This document shows, piece after piece, positions 9,195-18,732 of a DNA stretch of 64,000 nucleotides. The notes beneath the pieces are model-generated. The model had not been told where the DNA came from. It saw nothing but the letters and a program-made list of their open reading frames with translations, and did not search any database. The stretch covers positions 434,001 to 498,000 of the forward strand of contig CALNXN010000010.1 of assembly GCA_942490645.1 (NCBI GenBank), given 5' to 3'. Position numbers and translations under genes: made by a program. Positions within the stretch are counted from its first letter, which is position 1. Every line of letters begins with the position of its first letter. The stretch comes from CALNXN01 sp942490645 (GTDB lineage Bacteria; Pseudomonadota; Alphaproteobacteria; Rhodobacterales; Rhodobacteraceae).

Positions 9195-9221
9195 CCCCGC
9201 CAAAACCGGGGGCTTTTTTTT
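9193..9221 (+). terminator. Intrinsic terminator of the ilv attenuator
   Basis: GC-rich stem (GCCCCCG with CGGGGGC), seven-base loop and eight consecutive T. It sits between the leader peptide and ilvI, so it must be regulated rather than constitutive. Confidence 0.92.
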
Positions 9222-9271
9222 GCGCAACGAAAACCAAGGCCCACGCGGCCAACCAAACGGAGCACTGACAG

Positions 9272-11027
9272 ATGTCACGCCAAATGACCGGAGCCAAAAT
9301 GATTGTCCAAGCCCTGATCGATCAGGGTGTCGACACCGTATTCGGATATCCAGGCGGCGCGGTGCTACCGATTTATGACGAGGTGTTTCAGCAAAACTCG
9401 ATCCGACACATTCTGGTGCGTCACGAACAAGGTGCTGTGCATGCCGCCGAAGGCTATGCGCGCTCTACCGGAAAGCCCGGCGTCGTTCTGGTGACATCTG
9501 GCCCCGGCGCCACCAACGCGGTGACCGGCCTGACGGACGCGCTGATGGATTCCATTCCGCTGGTGGTTCTGACCGGCCAGGTGCCCACCTTCATGATCGG
9601 CTCTGACGCGTTTCAGGAAGCCGACACCGTGGGCATCACCCGCCCCTGCACCAAGCACAACTGGCTGGTCAAGGAGACCGACAAGCTCTCTGCGTCATGC
9701 ATGAGGCCTTTCACGTCGCCACCCACGGCCGCCCCGGCCCGGTTCTGGTCGACATCCCCAAGGACGTGCAATTCGCCACCGGAGCATACCACGCGCCCAA
9801 ACCCTCGACCTCGCATTACCAGCCCAAGCTGAAAGGCGACATGGAAGAGATCACCGAACTGGTCGCCGCCATAGAAAAGGCGAAAAAGCCGATTTTCTAC
9901 ACCGGCGGCGGCGTGATCAACTCCGGCCCTGCGGCCAGCCAACTGCTGCGTGAACTGGTGGAGGCCACGGGTTTTCCGATCACCTCGACGCTGATGGGTC
10001 TGGGTTGCTACCCGGCGTCGGGCGACAAATGGGTCGGCATGCTGGGCATGCACGGGCTTTATGAGGCCAACATGGCGATGCACGACTGCGATCTGCTGAT
10101 CAACATCGGCGCACGCTTTGACGACCGGATCACCGGGCGGCTTGATGCCTTCAGCCCCGAAATCCATCAAGGCGCATATCGACATCGACCCGTCGTCCAT
10201 CAACAAGGTGATCAAGACCGACATCCCGATCGTCGGCGATGTGGGGCACGTGCTGGAAGACATCCTGAAGGTCTGGAAATCGCGCGGGCGCAAGACCAAC
10301 AAGCCGAAGGCGTTGGCCAAATGGTGGGACCAGATCAAGGAATGGCGCGCGGTCGACTGCCTGAAGTTCACGCAAGAAGGGCAAGACGATCAAACCGCAA
10401 TACGCGCTGGAACGGCTCGAGGCGCTGACCAAGGACCACGACCGCTACATCTGCACCGAAGTCGGCCAGCACCAGATGTGGGCCGCGCAGTACCTGGGGT
10501 TCGAGGATCCCAACCGCTGGATGACCTCCGGCGGGCTGGGCACCATGGGCTACGGCTTTCCCGCCTCCATCGGCGTGCAGATGGCGCACCCCGACGCGCT
10601 GGTGATCAACGTCGCGGGCGAGGCGTCGTGGCTGATGAACATGCAGGAAATGGGCACGGCGGTGCAATACCGCCTGCCGGTCAAGCAGTTCATCCTCAAC
10701 AACGAACGCCTCGGCATGGTGCGCCAGTGGCAGGAATTGCTGCACGGCGAGCGCTATTCGCACAGCTGGTCCGACGCCCTGCCCGATTTCGTGAAACTGG
10801 CCGAAGCTTTTGGTGCCAAGGGTATCCTGTGCTCGGACCCCGACGATCTGGATGACGCCATCATGGAAATGCTGAACTACGACGGACCAGTCATTTTCGA
10901 CTGTCTCGTCGAAAAGCACGAAAACTGCTTCCCGATGATCCCGTCGGGCAAGGCGCACAACGAAATGCTGCTGGGCGAGGCGGATACACAAGGCGTGATC
11001 GACGCCAAAGGGTCAGTGCTGGTGTGA
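9272..11027 (+). CDS. ilvI: Acetolactate synthase large subunit (three single-base frameshifts)
   Basis: Catalytic subunit that makes acetolactate or acetohydroxybutyrate with thiamine diphosphate in Ile/Val/Leu synthesis. The span codes for about 585 residues, the family length. Visible motifs: FGYPGGAVLPIYDE, the catalytic glutamate in HEQGAVHAAEG, and the C-terminal cofactor region GEASWLMNMQEMGTAVQY with NNERLGMVRQWQ. The frame is lost near 9693 (a G missing before the codons for MHEAF), near 10155 (one base too many before SIKAHID) and near 10380 (one G too many before TIKPQYALERL). Each time the conserved protein continues in another frame, pointing to consensus errors. A GGAG site precedes the ATG. 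Controlled by the upstream attenuator. Confidence 0.92.
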
Positions 11028-11622
11028 TGTTGCGCGCTGGCCTCATATCGCTGATGGTTTTGCTGTTGCCGCTCAGTGCGGCGGCGCAAAACTTTGGCGG
11101 GCTGAAGGTCGGCAGCTCTACTGCCAGTGTTGTTGGGATTTGGAGTGGTCTGATCGCGCTGGAGCAGTCAGGGCAACGACCGCTATGCGCAAATTCCGCA
11201 TGCCGGATGGGCACACCCTGTCGCTGACCAACGCGCAACTTTGGCCCAATCATCTATCTGGAAGCCAACCGAAAGGGCGACGCGCAGTCCTCCCCGTCCG
11301 ACAGCGGCACTGGGCTGCTGTTCGGGGTCACGACAACTGGGGCCCTTGCGCAAACCATTGGCAATGACGGCTTCAACTATGCCAACGCGCAAAACGGTGC
11401 GTTTGCCCAGCAAGGTGACGGCTGCATTTCATGAGCTACCAGAACTGGAAAACCAACTCGGCGTCATAGCAACATTCGCCTTCAAGCCTGAGCCCGCACG
11501 CGCCGCTCTGGACGCGCGATGATGCGCTGCTGGATGGTCTGATCATCGTGGCGCAGCAGTGGTATCTAGATGAGATCTGGGGCACCGACAAAACGCAACC
11601 CGGCTATGCGCCGGTGACGTGA
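11027..11622 (+). CDS. Hypothetical secreted protein between ilvI and ilvN (multiple frameshifts)
   Basis: Not recognised. The ATG overlaps the ilvI stop (TGATG). The first 20 codons give a clean signal peptide (LISLMVLLLPLSAAAQ). Beyond about 11160 the frame changes several times. Protein-like pieces in successive frames are FRMPDGHTLSLTNAQL, FGPIIYLEANRKGDAQ, TGLLFGVTTTGALAQTIG and a C-terminal stretch WYLDEIWGTDKTQPGYAP ending at the TGA at 11620. The whole would be about 198 residues and probably periplasmic. With the frameshifts nearby caused by sequence errors, this is probably an intact gene. Its place inside the ilv operon may be incidental. Confidence 0.6.
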
Positions 11623-11748
11623 CCTACTAGATGCTATACGCAGCCCCTATAACGACTGCACAACCGCAGTATTGCCGTGCCACCCCGCGCGCGCATCGCC
11701 CTCTTCCCCTCCCTCCGATCTGACACGCCGAAAAAGGACCAAGACCCC

Positions 11749-12310
11749 ATGTCCCCTCTGAAACTCAAAAAAGGCGTCCTCCAGCCATTCCGCCTACAAC
11801 CTGCGGCCCACGTTTTCGGATGTGGTCGAACGCCATACGCTGGCGGTTCTGGTGGAAAACGAACCCGGCGTGCTGGCCCGCGTGATCGGGCTGTTCTCGG
11901 GCCGGGGCTACAACATCGACAGCCTCACCGTGGCCGAGGTCGACCACACCGGCCACACCTCGCGCATCACCATCGTCACCTCCGGCACGCCGCAGGTGAT
12001 CGAGCAGATCAAGGCGCAGCTGGGCCGGATCGTGACCGTGCACGAAGTGCATGATCTCACCGTCGAGGGTGCCTCGGTGGAGCGCGAACTGGCGATGTTC
12101 AAGGTTGTGGGCACCGGCGACAAGCGGGTCGAAGCGCTGCGTCTGGCGGACATCTTCCGTGCCAGTGTCGTTGACAGCACGCTGGGCAGCTTCATCTTCG
12201 AGATCACCGGAGCGCCCGAAAAGATCGACGCCTTTGCCGATCTGATGCGGCCCCTGGGTCTGTCGGATGTGGCCCGCACCGGCGTCGCTGCCTTGTCGCG
12301 CGGCGACTGA
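11749..12310 (+). CDS. ilvN: Acetolactate synthase small regulatory subunit (one frameshift)
   Basis: ACT-domain subunit that binds valine and gives feedback control to the large subunit. About 187 residues if the frame is repaired. The ATG at 11749 follows AAAGGA. A one-base indel near 11775 separates the start (MSPLKLKKG) from the rest, which continues SHSAYNLRPTFSDVVERH in the next frame. The ACT core is TLAVLVENEPGVLARVIGLF followed by SGRGYNIDSLTVAEV. The end, MRPLGLSDVARTGVAALSRG, is typical of IlvH/IlvN. It lies 126 bases after the secreted protein gene, on the same strand as ilvI. Confidence 0.92.
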
Positions 12311-12312
12311 GC

Positions 12313-12670
12313 CTAGCGGTTCGCGCTTCTTGAGCGCGGGTGCCGGCAGGTCGAATCGCCCGGTCGGCCGGGAAAACGGAATGACCTGCGCCGAGTGCTG
12401 CGGGTGTCGCGGGCTTTCCATTTCATCGAGCGCGCGCAAGGCATCGGGCAAGTCGGAGCCGACCTTTTCAATGACCAGACGCGGGTTTCGCACCCGGCGC
12501 ATGGAGGCATCGATTTCCATATCGAATTGAACAAGATCGCCCGCATCAAAGAATATGTCGGCCTTCAGGACACTGTCGCCGGAGTTGAAAAAAGCCAGAT
12601 CACCCTGATCCTCGCACCAGATCACGGCTTTTCTGTCAGATGCGTCGCTCCAGAATACTACGCCCAGCAT
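12313..12670 (-). CDS. Conserved hypothetical protein convergent with ilvN
   Basis: Function unknown. The ATG at 12670 gives MLGVVFWSDASDRKAVIWCE, continuing with GDLAFFNSG, FFDAGDLVQFDMEID and RNPRLVIEKVGSDLPDALR. This looks like a small soluble beta-rich protein similar to conserved Rhodobacteraceae proteins of unknown role. The frame as written runs on through the ilvN antisense strand. A stop at 12313 in the neighbouring frame (ending SRSANR) is the likelier true end, which implies one indel near 12330. Length would be about 119 residues. Confidence 0.55.
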
Positions 12671-12762
12671 TTTCAAGTCCAATGATGACCATTTCCACCT
12701 AAAATAGTAACAAGAAGTTAACACTTGAGCACATGGTAAAATGACCATCGTACGCTTGGAAT

Positions 12763-12794
12763 TTGTGTCGACGTCTATGTTAGACATGACACAA
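12763..12794. promoter_or_regulatory. Nested palindrome upstream of the XRE regulator
   Basis: Outer arms TTGTGTC and GACACAA enclose inner arms GTCTA and TAGAC, all centred near 12779. It lies in the AT-rich divergent region between two genes and is a candidate operator for the regulator starting at 12918. Confidence 0.5.
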
Positions 12795-12810
12795 TTTAGA
12801 GTCGCATGCC

Positions 12811-12828
12811 TGACGCTATTTAGCGTCA
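12811..12828. promoter_or_regulatory. Perfect 18-bp palindrome upstream of the XRE regulator
   Basis: TGACGCTA-TT-TAGCGTCA, two perfect eight-base arms, 90 bases before the regulator ATG. The size and symmetry suit a dimeric helix-turn-helix protein. No T-run follows, so it is not a terminator. Confidence 0.55.
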
Positions 12829-12917
12829 TTTTCAGTTTTCCTCCAACTCTCGCCATGCTTGTGTTAGGTCATTCGGGCACAACGCTGGCCCATGACCGTA
12901 CATAGGACATCTCCGGT

Positions 12918-13709
12918 ATGCAGTCTCGATCCCCCGCGCAGTTGCGAAACATGTTCGGCGCGAACCTGAGAAAACTGTCGACTGACTACCCTTCCGTCTC
13001 GGCGCTGGCGCGAAGCCTCGGGATCAACAGGACACAGTATAATCGATATCTGAGTGGAGAGAGTTTTCCGCGGCCGGATGTTCTTGCCCGTATCTGTACG
13101 TTTTTTTCGATAGACGCCCGCGTTCTGCTCGAACCCGTCGAACATGCTTGAGCGGATCCGGGCCCCACGCCACCCGTATCTCGGCGATTTCATGGGCCCG
13201 GCCCTGCGAACGGTCACCGAAGACGTCTTCCCAAGCGGGTTTTACCAGTTCACCCGGCGCAGTTTCGTGGATCAGGACAAGTTCGTGCGGGTCTGGTCTG
13301 ATCAAGCGCGACGGCGAACATACTTTCGTGCGCGGCTATGAGGCCGAAACGGCGATGGCCATGCAGGGCATTCCTGACCATGTCGCAAAGGCGCGCGAGT
13401 TCCGCGGCTTCGTGATGCAACTCGAGGATGGCGTCGGGGCAACCGTGACGCGCCGGAACGGCATGACGGCCTCCTTCAACTATCTCAGCCGTGTGACGTC
13501 TTTCCAGAACAACTTCTGGGTGGGGTATGTCGCGCGAACCCTTCGGGAAAACTCCTCTTCCACCCGAATGACGCGGCTGGTCTATGAACATCTGGCGCAA
13601 GGACATCGGGCGCATCCTGCATGGCGGCGCGCGCAGCGGCTGGTGCAGCATCGACGACCTGATGCCGTTCCATCAACGCCTGTTGCAGCCGGATGACCCT
13701 TTTCGCTGA
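12918..13709 (+). CDS. XRE-family transcriptional regulator with C-terminal sensory domain (frameshifted)
   Basis: About 263 residues once three indels (near 13135, 13298 and 13590) are bridged. The N-terminal helix-turn-helix is clear: SVSALARSLGINRTQYNRYL followed by FPRPDVLARICTFF. The larger C-terminal part (FPSGFYQFTRRSFVDQDKF, FRGFVMQLEDGVGATVT, SRVTSFQNNFWVGYVARTL) is not a domain I can name. It may bind a ligand or mediate dimerisation. The ATG at 12918 has a weak AGGACA site. Palindromes at 12763-12828 could be its operators, and the Rieske oxygenase gene 104 bases downstream is a plausible target. Net indel change is zero. Confidence 0.8.
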
Positions 13710-13813
13710 CCTCCCGGGTCCGATGTCGCCCGTGGGAAAATCTGGTCGCTAAAATGGCTGCGCGTTCGGATGCGCCGCATACGGTCGACGTGACCCGCAT
13801 CAGGAGAAATGCC

Positions 13814-14979
13814 ATGGATCACACCGTGACCGATCTGTCCGCCGTCCGTCGCCCCATCGCCGAGGCCAATGGCCTGCCCAATGCGCACTACATCGACCCG
13901 CGCGTGTTTCGATGAGGAAAAACAGGCCCTGCTCTTCGACGGAATGGCCCGGGCTGGCCGTCGCCGCCGATGTGCCGGAAAACGGGGACGCCAAACCGAT
14001 CGACCTTTCTGGGCATCCCGCTGCTTGCTGGTGCGCGACAAACACGGCGCGGTGCGGGTGTTTCAGAACATCTGCCGCCACCGGGGCATGATCCTGGTGG
14101 ATACGCCGCGCAAGATCGAAGGCGCCATCCGCTGCCCCTATCACAGCTGGTGCTATTCCACCGAAGGCAAGCTGGTGAGCACGCCGCATGTCGGCGGTCC
14201 GGGTCAGAACACCCACGCAGGCATCGACCGCGCCCTGCTCGGTCTGGTCGAAGTGCGCAGCCACATCTGGATGGATGTGGTCTGGATCAATGTCTCGGGA
14301 AACGCCCCCGACTTTGAAGTGGCCAATGCCGAACTGCTGGAGCGCTGGGCCGAATTCGACAAACCGCTTTATCACGGCGGCGCCGACAGCCGCTTTCACC
14401 CTGGAGGTGAACTGCAACTGGAAACTGGCGATCGAGAACTACTGCGAAAGCTACCATCTGCCCTGGGTGCATCCCGGTCTGAACAGCTATTCGCGGCTGG
14501 AAGACCACTACCACATCGAACACCCCGGCCTCTTTTCGGGCCAAGGCACCCTCGTCTACCGTCAGATGAAGGCCGAGAACGGCAATTCCTTCCCGGACTT
14601 TGACGGCCTCAGCGACAAATGGGACACGGCGGCGGAATATGTCACCGCCTTTCCCAACGTGCTCCTGGGTGTGCACCGCGATCACGCCTATGCGATCATT
14701 CTGGAGCCGCAAAGCCTCGATCGCACGCTAGAGCATGTGAATATCTACTCTGCCCAACCCAACACCGATGAGAACCTGCGCAGCAAGCAACGCCCAGCTG
14801 TGGAAAACGTGTTTGTCGAGGATGTCTTCGTCGTCGAAGGCATGCAGCGCGGGCGCCATGCGGTCTCTTTTGACGGCGGGCGGTTTTCGCCGGCGATGGA
14901 CGGGCCGACCCATCTTTTTCACGACTGGGTGGCGGAGCGCGTATCTGCACGGCGCGGGGCGGCACAGGCGGCGGAATGA
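13814..14979 (+). CDS. Rieske non-haem iron oxygenase, alpha subunit (frameshifted)
   Basis: Aromatic-ring-hydroxylating or quaternary-amine monooxygenase type enzyme, about 388 residues. The Rieske [2Fe-2S] ligands are in NICRHRGMIL and IRCPYHSWCYS (C-x-H and C-x-x-H). The mononuclear iron site is in NWKLAIENYCESYHLPWVHP, with its paired histidines. AGGAGA precedes the ATG at 13814. Indels near 13910, 13950-14020 and 14398 interrupt the frame, but the protein resumes each time. The NENYCE-type active site and single-subunit context recall choline or carnitine monooxygenases. No reductase gene lies nearby, so the substrate is open. Confidence 0.87.
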
Positions 14980-15199
14980 GCGGTCTGGACGACGCGGCTG
15001 CTGGCCGCGCATGAAGCGGGCGACCGAGCGCGCTGGTGCAGCCTTTATACCGAAGCCGCCGAGGCAGGCGGAGACCGAAGACGATGCGCGGGGGTTCTAC
15101 CTCACCCACGCCTATGTCTTTGCGCTTGATCTGGGCAGCAACGCAGCACCGGGCTTGCGCGACAGGCTGATCGCGATGGGGCGCGAAAGCCCGCTTTAA
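14976..15199 (+). CDS. Small conserved-looking hypothetical protein after the Rieske gene
   Basis: Starts at an ATGA overlap with the oxygenase stop and ends at TAA 15197-15199, about 74 residues after bridging one or two indels. Readable pieces: LLAAHEAGDRARWCSLYTEA, then AETEDDARGFYLTHAYVFAL and APGLRDRLIAMGRESPL. It is helix-rich and soluble and not recognised. Translational coupling suggests a role linked to the oxygenase. Confidence 0.6.
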
Positions 15200-15211
15200 G
15201 TCCCGCGTCAG

Positions 15212-15991
15212 TCAGTCGATCTGCGTCAGTCTGCCGGTAAAGATGCCAGGAGGCATGACCAAGCCAGGGCAGGACAAGGAACAATCCGAGAAACCCCGGG
15301 ATCATCGCCACGAAGGTCAGCACAGCGATGAAAACACCCCAGCAAAGCAGCGGCAAAGGGGCGGCGCGCACCGCCCCGATGCTGGTGATCATCGCGGTAA
15401 TGAAATCGACCTCCCGGTCCAGCAGCAGCGGCAAGCCAATCACCGCCATGGCATAGATCAGCAGTGCGAAACCTGCCCCCACGAGCGTTCCGACCCCCAG
15501 CATCATCAAGCCGTTCAACGTGAGGAACACCTCGAAGAGCTTGATATATTTGTCATCGTCGTCAGGCCCAGAAACAGCGCGAAGATCATGTGACCGAGGA
15601 AGAACCAGAACAGGAAAATCACCACCATCACGCGCAGAGCGATGGCAATTGGCGGTTGCGCTGATGCCAGATCACCCCGAAGACCGCGCCTGCCGTGCAC
15701 CGGCAGCCCGCGCTTCGAGCCGGCGGGACACCTCGTAAAGCCCCAACGGCCGCAAAGGGGCCAAGCAGCGGAAACCCGATCGTCGCCAGCACCAGCCAGA
15801 ACGTGTGCCCGGTCTGCCAGGTCAATCCACGTCATGACCCAGCCTGCCAGGATGTAGAAGCCCGCAAAGATCAGCCCGTAAAACGGTGTGCGCCTTGAAA
15901 TCCGCGCCAGCCCCAGTCGCAGGGCGGCGCCGTCAGAATCGCTGAACCGCGCCGGACGCAAGTTCGGCACGCCACTGATGGGTTCGTGCAT
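15212..15991 (-). CDS. DUF2189 family integral membrane protein (frameshifted)
   Basis: About 260 residues after frame repair. Begins MHEPISGVPNLRPARFSDSD. Hydrophobic segments then follow in successive frames: TPFYGLIFAGFYILAGWVMT, HTFWLVLATIGFPLLGPFAA, ALRVMVVIFLFWFFLGHMIF, LMMLGVGTLVGAGFALLIYA, LPLLCWGVFIAVLTFVAMIP and FLGLFLVLPWLGHASWHLYR. This matches the DUF2189 layout of six membrane helices. Function is unknown; the family is often near respiratory genes. The end at 15212 (LTQID-stop) is inferred through an indel. It is convergent with the small protein gene. Confidence 0.72.
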
Positions 15992-16024
15992 GTGTCCATC
16001 TGCTGTCTCCCCCTTGTTTGCGCC

Positions 16025-17461
16025 TCAGCCCGGGAAGGCCGGGATATCGCTGCGGCCATTGTGTCATCTGATGCCAAGCCTGCGCCAGTTGCAGCAGTCG
16101 CGCATCTTCCCCGGGCCTTGCAATCAGTTGCATGCCCATTGGCAGCCCTTGGCGCCAAAGCCGATCGGAATGCTGATCGCGGGCAGGCCGATGAGACTTG
16201 CCAGCACCACCACCTGCATCCAGCGGTGATAGGTGTCCATGTAGACCCCCGCGATCTCGGTCGGGATGGATCCATCTCCGCCTCAAAGGGCCAGACCTGC
16301 GCCGACGGCAGTACCAGCACGTCGAAGCTGTCAAACAGCCGCTGCGGCTGCGCGGAACCAGTCCGAGCGCATCAACTGGCTTTGCGGTGAAAACATCCAT
16401 CGCCGACTCAGCGCCAGACCCGTTCTCGATTTCCCAGACAAGCGCGGAGGCTTTCAGCTTGCTGCGGCGTGTCGGGATCATCGAAATCCAGACGCGCGAG
16501 ACGCCTGCCATGCGGAAAGCTGCGCAGGTCGATCCAAGACTGCCACATCGCCTCCAGATCGAAGAGGCGGTGCAGGTGTCTCGACGTGCCAGCCCATATC
16601 GGCCCATTTCGGCCAGCGCCGCCTCGCAGATCTCCAGCACCCCCGTCTTCCATGGGCAACCCGCCGCCCCAATCGCCCAACCAACCAATGCGCGGCGCAG
16701 TCACCGTGTCACGGATATGCGGCAACGTGGGCGCGATGTCGAGGGCATGGGGCTGAAGCGGGTCGCGCCCGGCCATCGTATCGAGCAAGGCCGCCAGATC
16801 TGCGGGCTGCGCGCCATCGGGCCAAGCGTGGAGAGCTGATCCAGGAAAGGCTCGCCCTCGCCGCATCGGAGGGCACCACGCCCCAACTGGGCCGCATCCC
16901 GTAGACGTTGTTCCACGCCGCCGGGTTGCGCAACGACCCCATCATGTCGGACCCGTCCGCGACGCTCAACATCCCGCACGCCAACGCAACGGCTGCCCCC
17001 CCGGACGACCCGCCACAGGTCCGGGACGGATCATACGGGTTCTGCGTCGTGCCATGCACCGGGTTGAACGTATGGCTGCCCAGCCCGAATTCCGGCGTGT
17101 TGGTCTTGCCGATGACGATCGCGCCCGCCGCGCGCAAACGCGACGCGACCATGGTATCGTCCTGCGCCGCGATGTCATCGTTGAACAGCGGCGAGCCCTG
17201 CGTCGTGGGCAGCCCTGCCACATTGGCCAGGTCCTTGATCGCCATGGGTATGCCGTGCAGCCAACCCTTGCGCGGTGCGATATCGGCGGCTTTCGCCTCC
17301 TGCATCAGCGCTTCGTAATCGCGCAGCGACACGATCGCATTGACCTCACCGTTCACCGCGGCGATGCGCGCCAGCGTCGCATCCATCAGTTCCGACGGCG
17401 AAAGCGTGCCCTTGGCGATCCGGCCGGAAAGCTCAAGCGCATCAAGGTGTGTGATCGACAT
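16025..17461 (-). CDS. Amidase signature family protein (frameshifted)
   Basis: Hydrolase of the GatA/amidase signature family, about 479 residues after repair. The catalytic Lys is in PMAIKDLANVAG, the Gly/Ser-rich loop is RTCGGSSGGAAVAL, and the cis-Ser region is VADGSDMMGSLRNPAAW, giving the Ser-cisSer-Lys triad. The N-terminus from 17461 to about 16850 is in one frame. After that, several indels break the C-terminal half, whose last readable part is LPMGMQLIARPGEDARLLQL. No GatB or GatC is nearby, so this is more likely a catabolic amidase than tRNA amidotransferase. The substrate cannot be told. The next gene, DUF2189, lies about 33 bases downstream on the same strand. Confidence 0.87.
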
Positions 17462-17527
17462 GGGAAGTCTCCGCCGCGTGCAATGCCAATGCCGGATGAC
17501 GGCGCAAAAAACGCAACGCTTGGCCGA

Positions 17528-18654
17528 TCAGCCGCCCTGCGCGTCCGCCCGGCTTTTGCCGCTGACGTCCAGTGCCAGCGTGGCGGCCATGAAGCCATCG
17601 AGATCACCGTCGAGCACGCCTTTGGTGTCCGAGGTCTCGAAGTTGGTGCGCAGGTCCTTCACCATCTGGTAGGGCTGCAGCACGTAGGAGCGGATCTGGT
17701 TGCCCCAGCCCGCATCGCCCTTGTTCTCATGCGCCTCGTTGATGGCCGCGTTGCGGCGGTCGAGCTCCATCTGGTAGAGCCGCGATTTCAGCGCCTTCAT
17801 GGCGATGTCGCGGTTCTGGTGCTGCGATTTCTCCGAGCTTGTCACGACGATCCCCGTGGGGTGGTGGGTGATCCGCACCGCGGAATCGGTGGTGTTGACG
17901 TGCTGACCGCCCGCGCCCGAGGACCGGTAGGTGTCGATGCGGATATCCGACGGGTTCACCTCGATCTCGATGTTGTCATCGACCACCGGATAGACCCAGA
18001 CCGAGCTGAAGGAGGTATGCCGCTTGCGCGGCACTGTCGAAGGGCGAAATACGCACCAGCCGGTGCACGCCGCTTTCGGATTTCAGCCAGCCATAGGCAT
18101 TGGGCCCGCTGATCTTGTAGACGGCCGATTTGATACCCGCCTCGTCGCCGTCGCTCATGGACTGCAATTCGACCTTGTAGCCCTTCTTCTCCGCCCATCG
18201 CACATCCATGCGCGCCAGGATGTTGGCCCAGTCGCAGCTTTCGGTGCCGCCGGCCCCGGCATTGATTTCCAGGAAGGTATCATTGCCGTCGGCCTCGCCA
18301 TCCAGCAGCGCCTCAAGCTCTTTTTGCGCGGCGGTCGTGGCCAGCTTGCTCAGCGCCGCTTCGGCGTCCTCCACCACTTCGGCGTCTTCCTCCATCTCCC
18401 CCAACTCGATTAATTCGATGTTGTCGGCCAGATCCTGTTTGATGCTCTCGTAGGTCTCCAGTGCGTCCACCAGCATCTGGCGGTCGCGCATCAGTTTTTG
18501 CGCCGCCTTCGGGATTGTCCCACAGGTTGGGGTCCTCGACCCGCGCGTTGAACTCTTCCAGCCGGTGCGGCGCCGTTTCCACATCCAGCCGTTGGCCCAG
18601 CAGATCCAGCGATTTTCTAATTTTATCAACGGTGTTTTGCAGGTCTGCGCGCAT
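17528..18654 (-). CDS. prfB: Peptide chain release factor 2 (two frameshifts)
   Basis: Terminates translation at UGA and UAA. About 375 residues. The GGQ peptidyl-hydrolysis motif is in YRSSGAGGQHVNTTDSAVR, and the stop-codon-reading SPF tripeptide is in VRISPFDSAA. The start MRADLQNTVDKIR at 18654 matches the usual N-terminus. Indels lie near 18515 (after NLWDNPE) and 18035 (after SPFDSA). The first break is at about codon 46, and no CUU-UGA slippery site occurs near codon 25, so neither is the programmed frameshift known from many prfB genes. It lies 78 bases downstream of mrcA on the same strand. Confidence 0.94.
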
Positions 18655-18732
18655 GGGTGCCTCGGAGTGTCGTCTCAAAAAGGGTCATAGACCAGCGACC
18701 TGCCCGCGGCAAGGCGTCAGCAGCGGGCGCTG

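Noticed and set aside
11765..12312. Extension of the minus-strand hypothetical protein through ilvN antisense
   Set aside because: Only the part from 12670 to about 12313 is protein-like. The rest mirrors ilvN and is probably an artefact of a missing stop caused by an indel.
18490..18540. Programmed +1 frameshift in prfB
   Set aside because: The break is at about codon 46 and has no CUU-UGA slippery site or internal Shine-Dalgarno. Similar breaks occur in all neighbouring genes.
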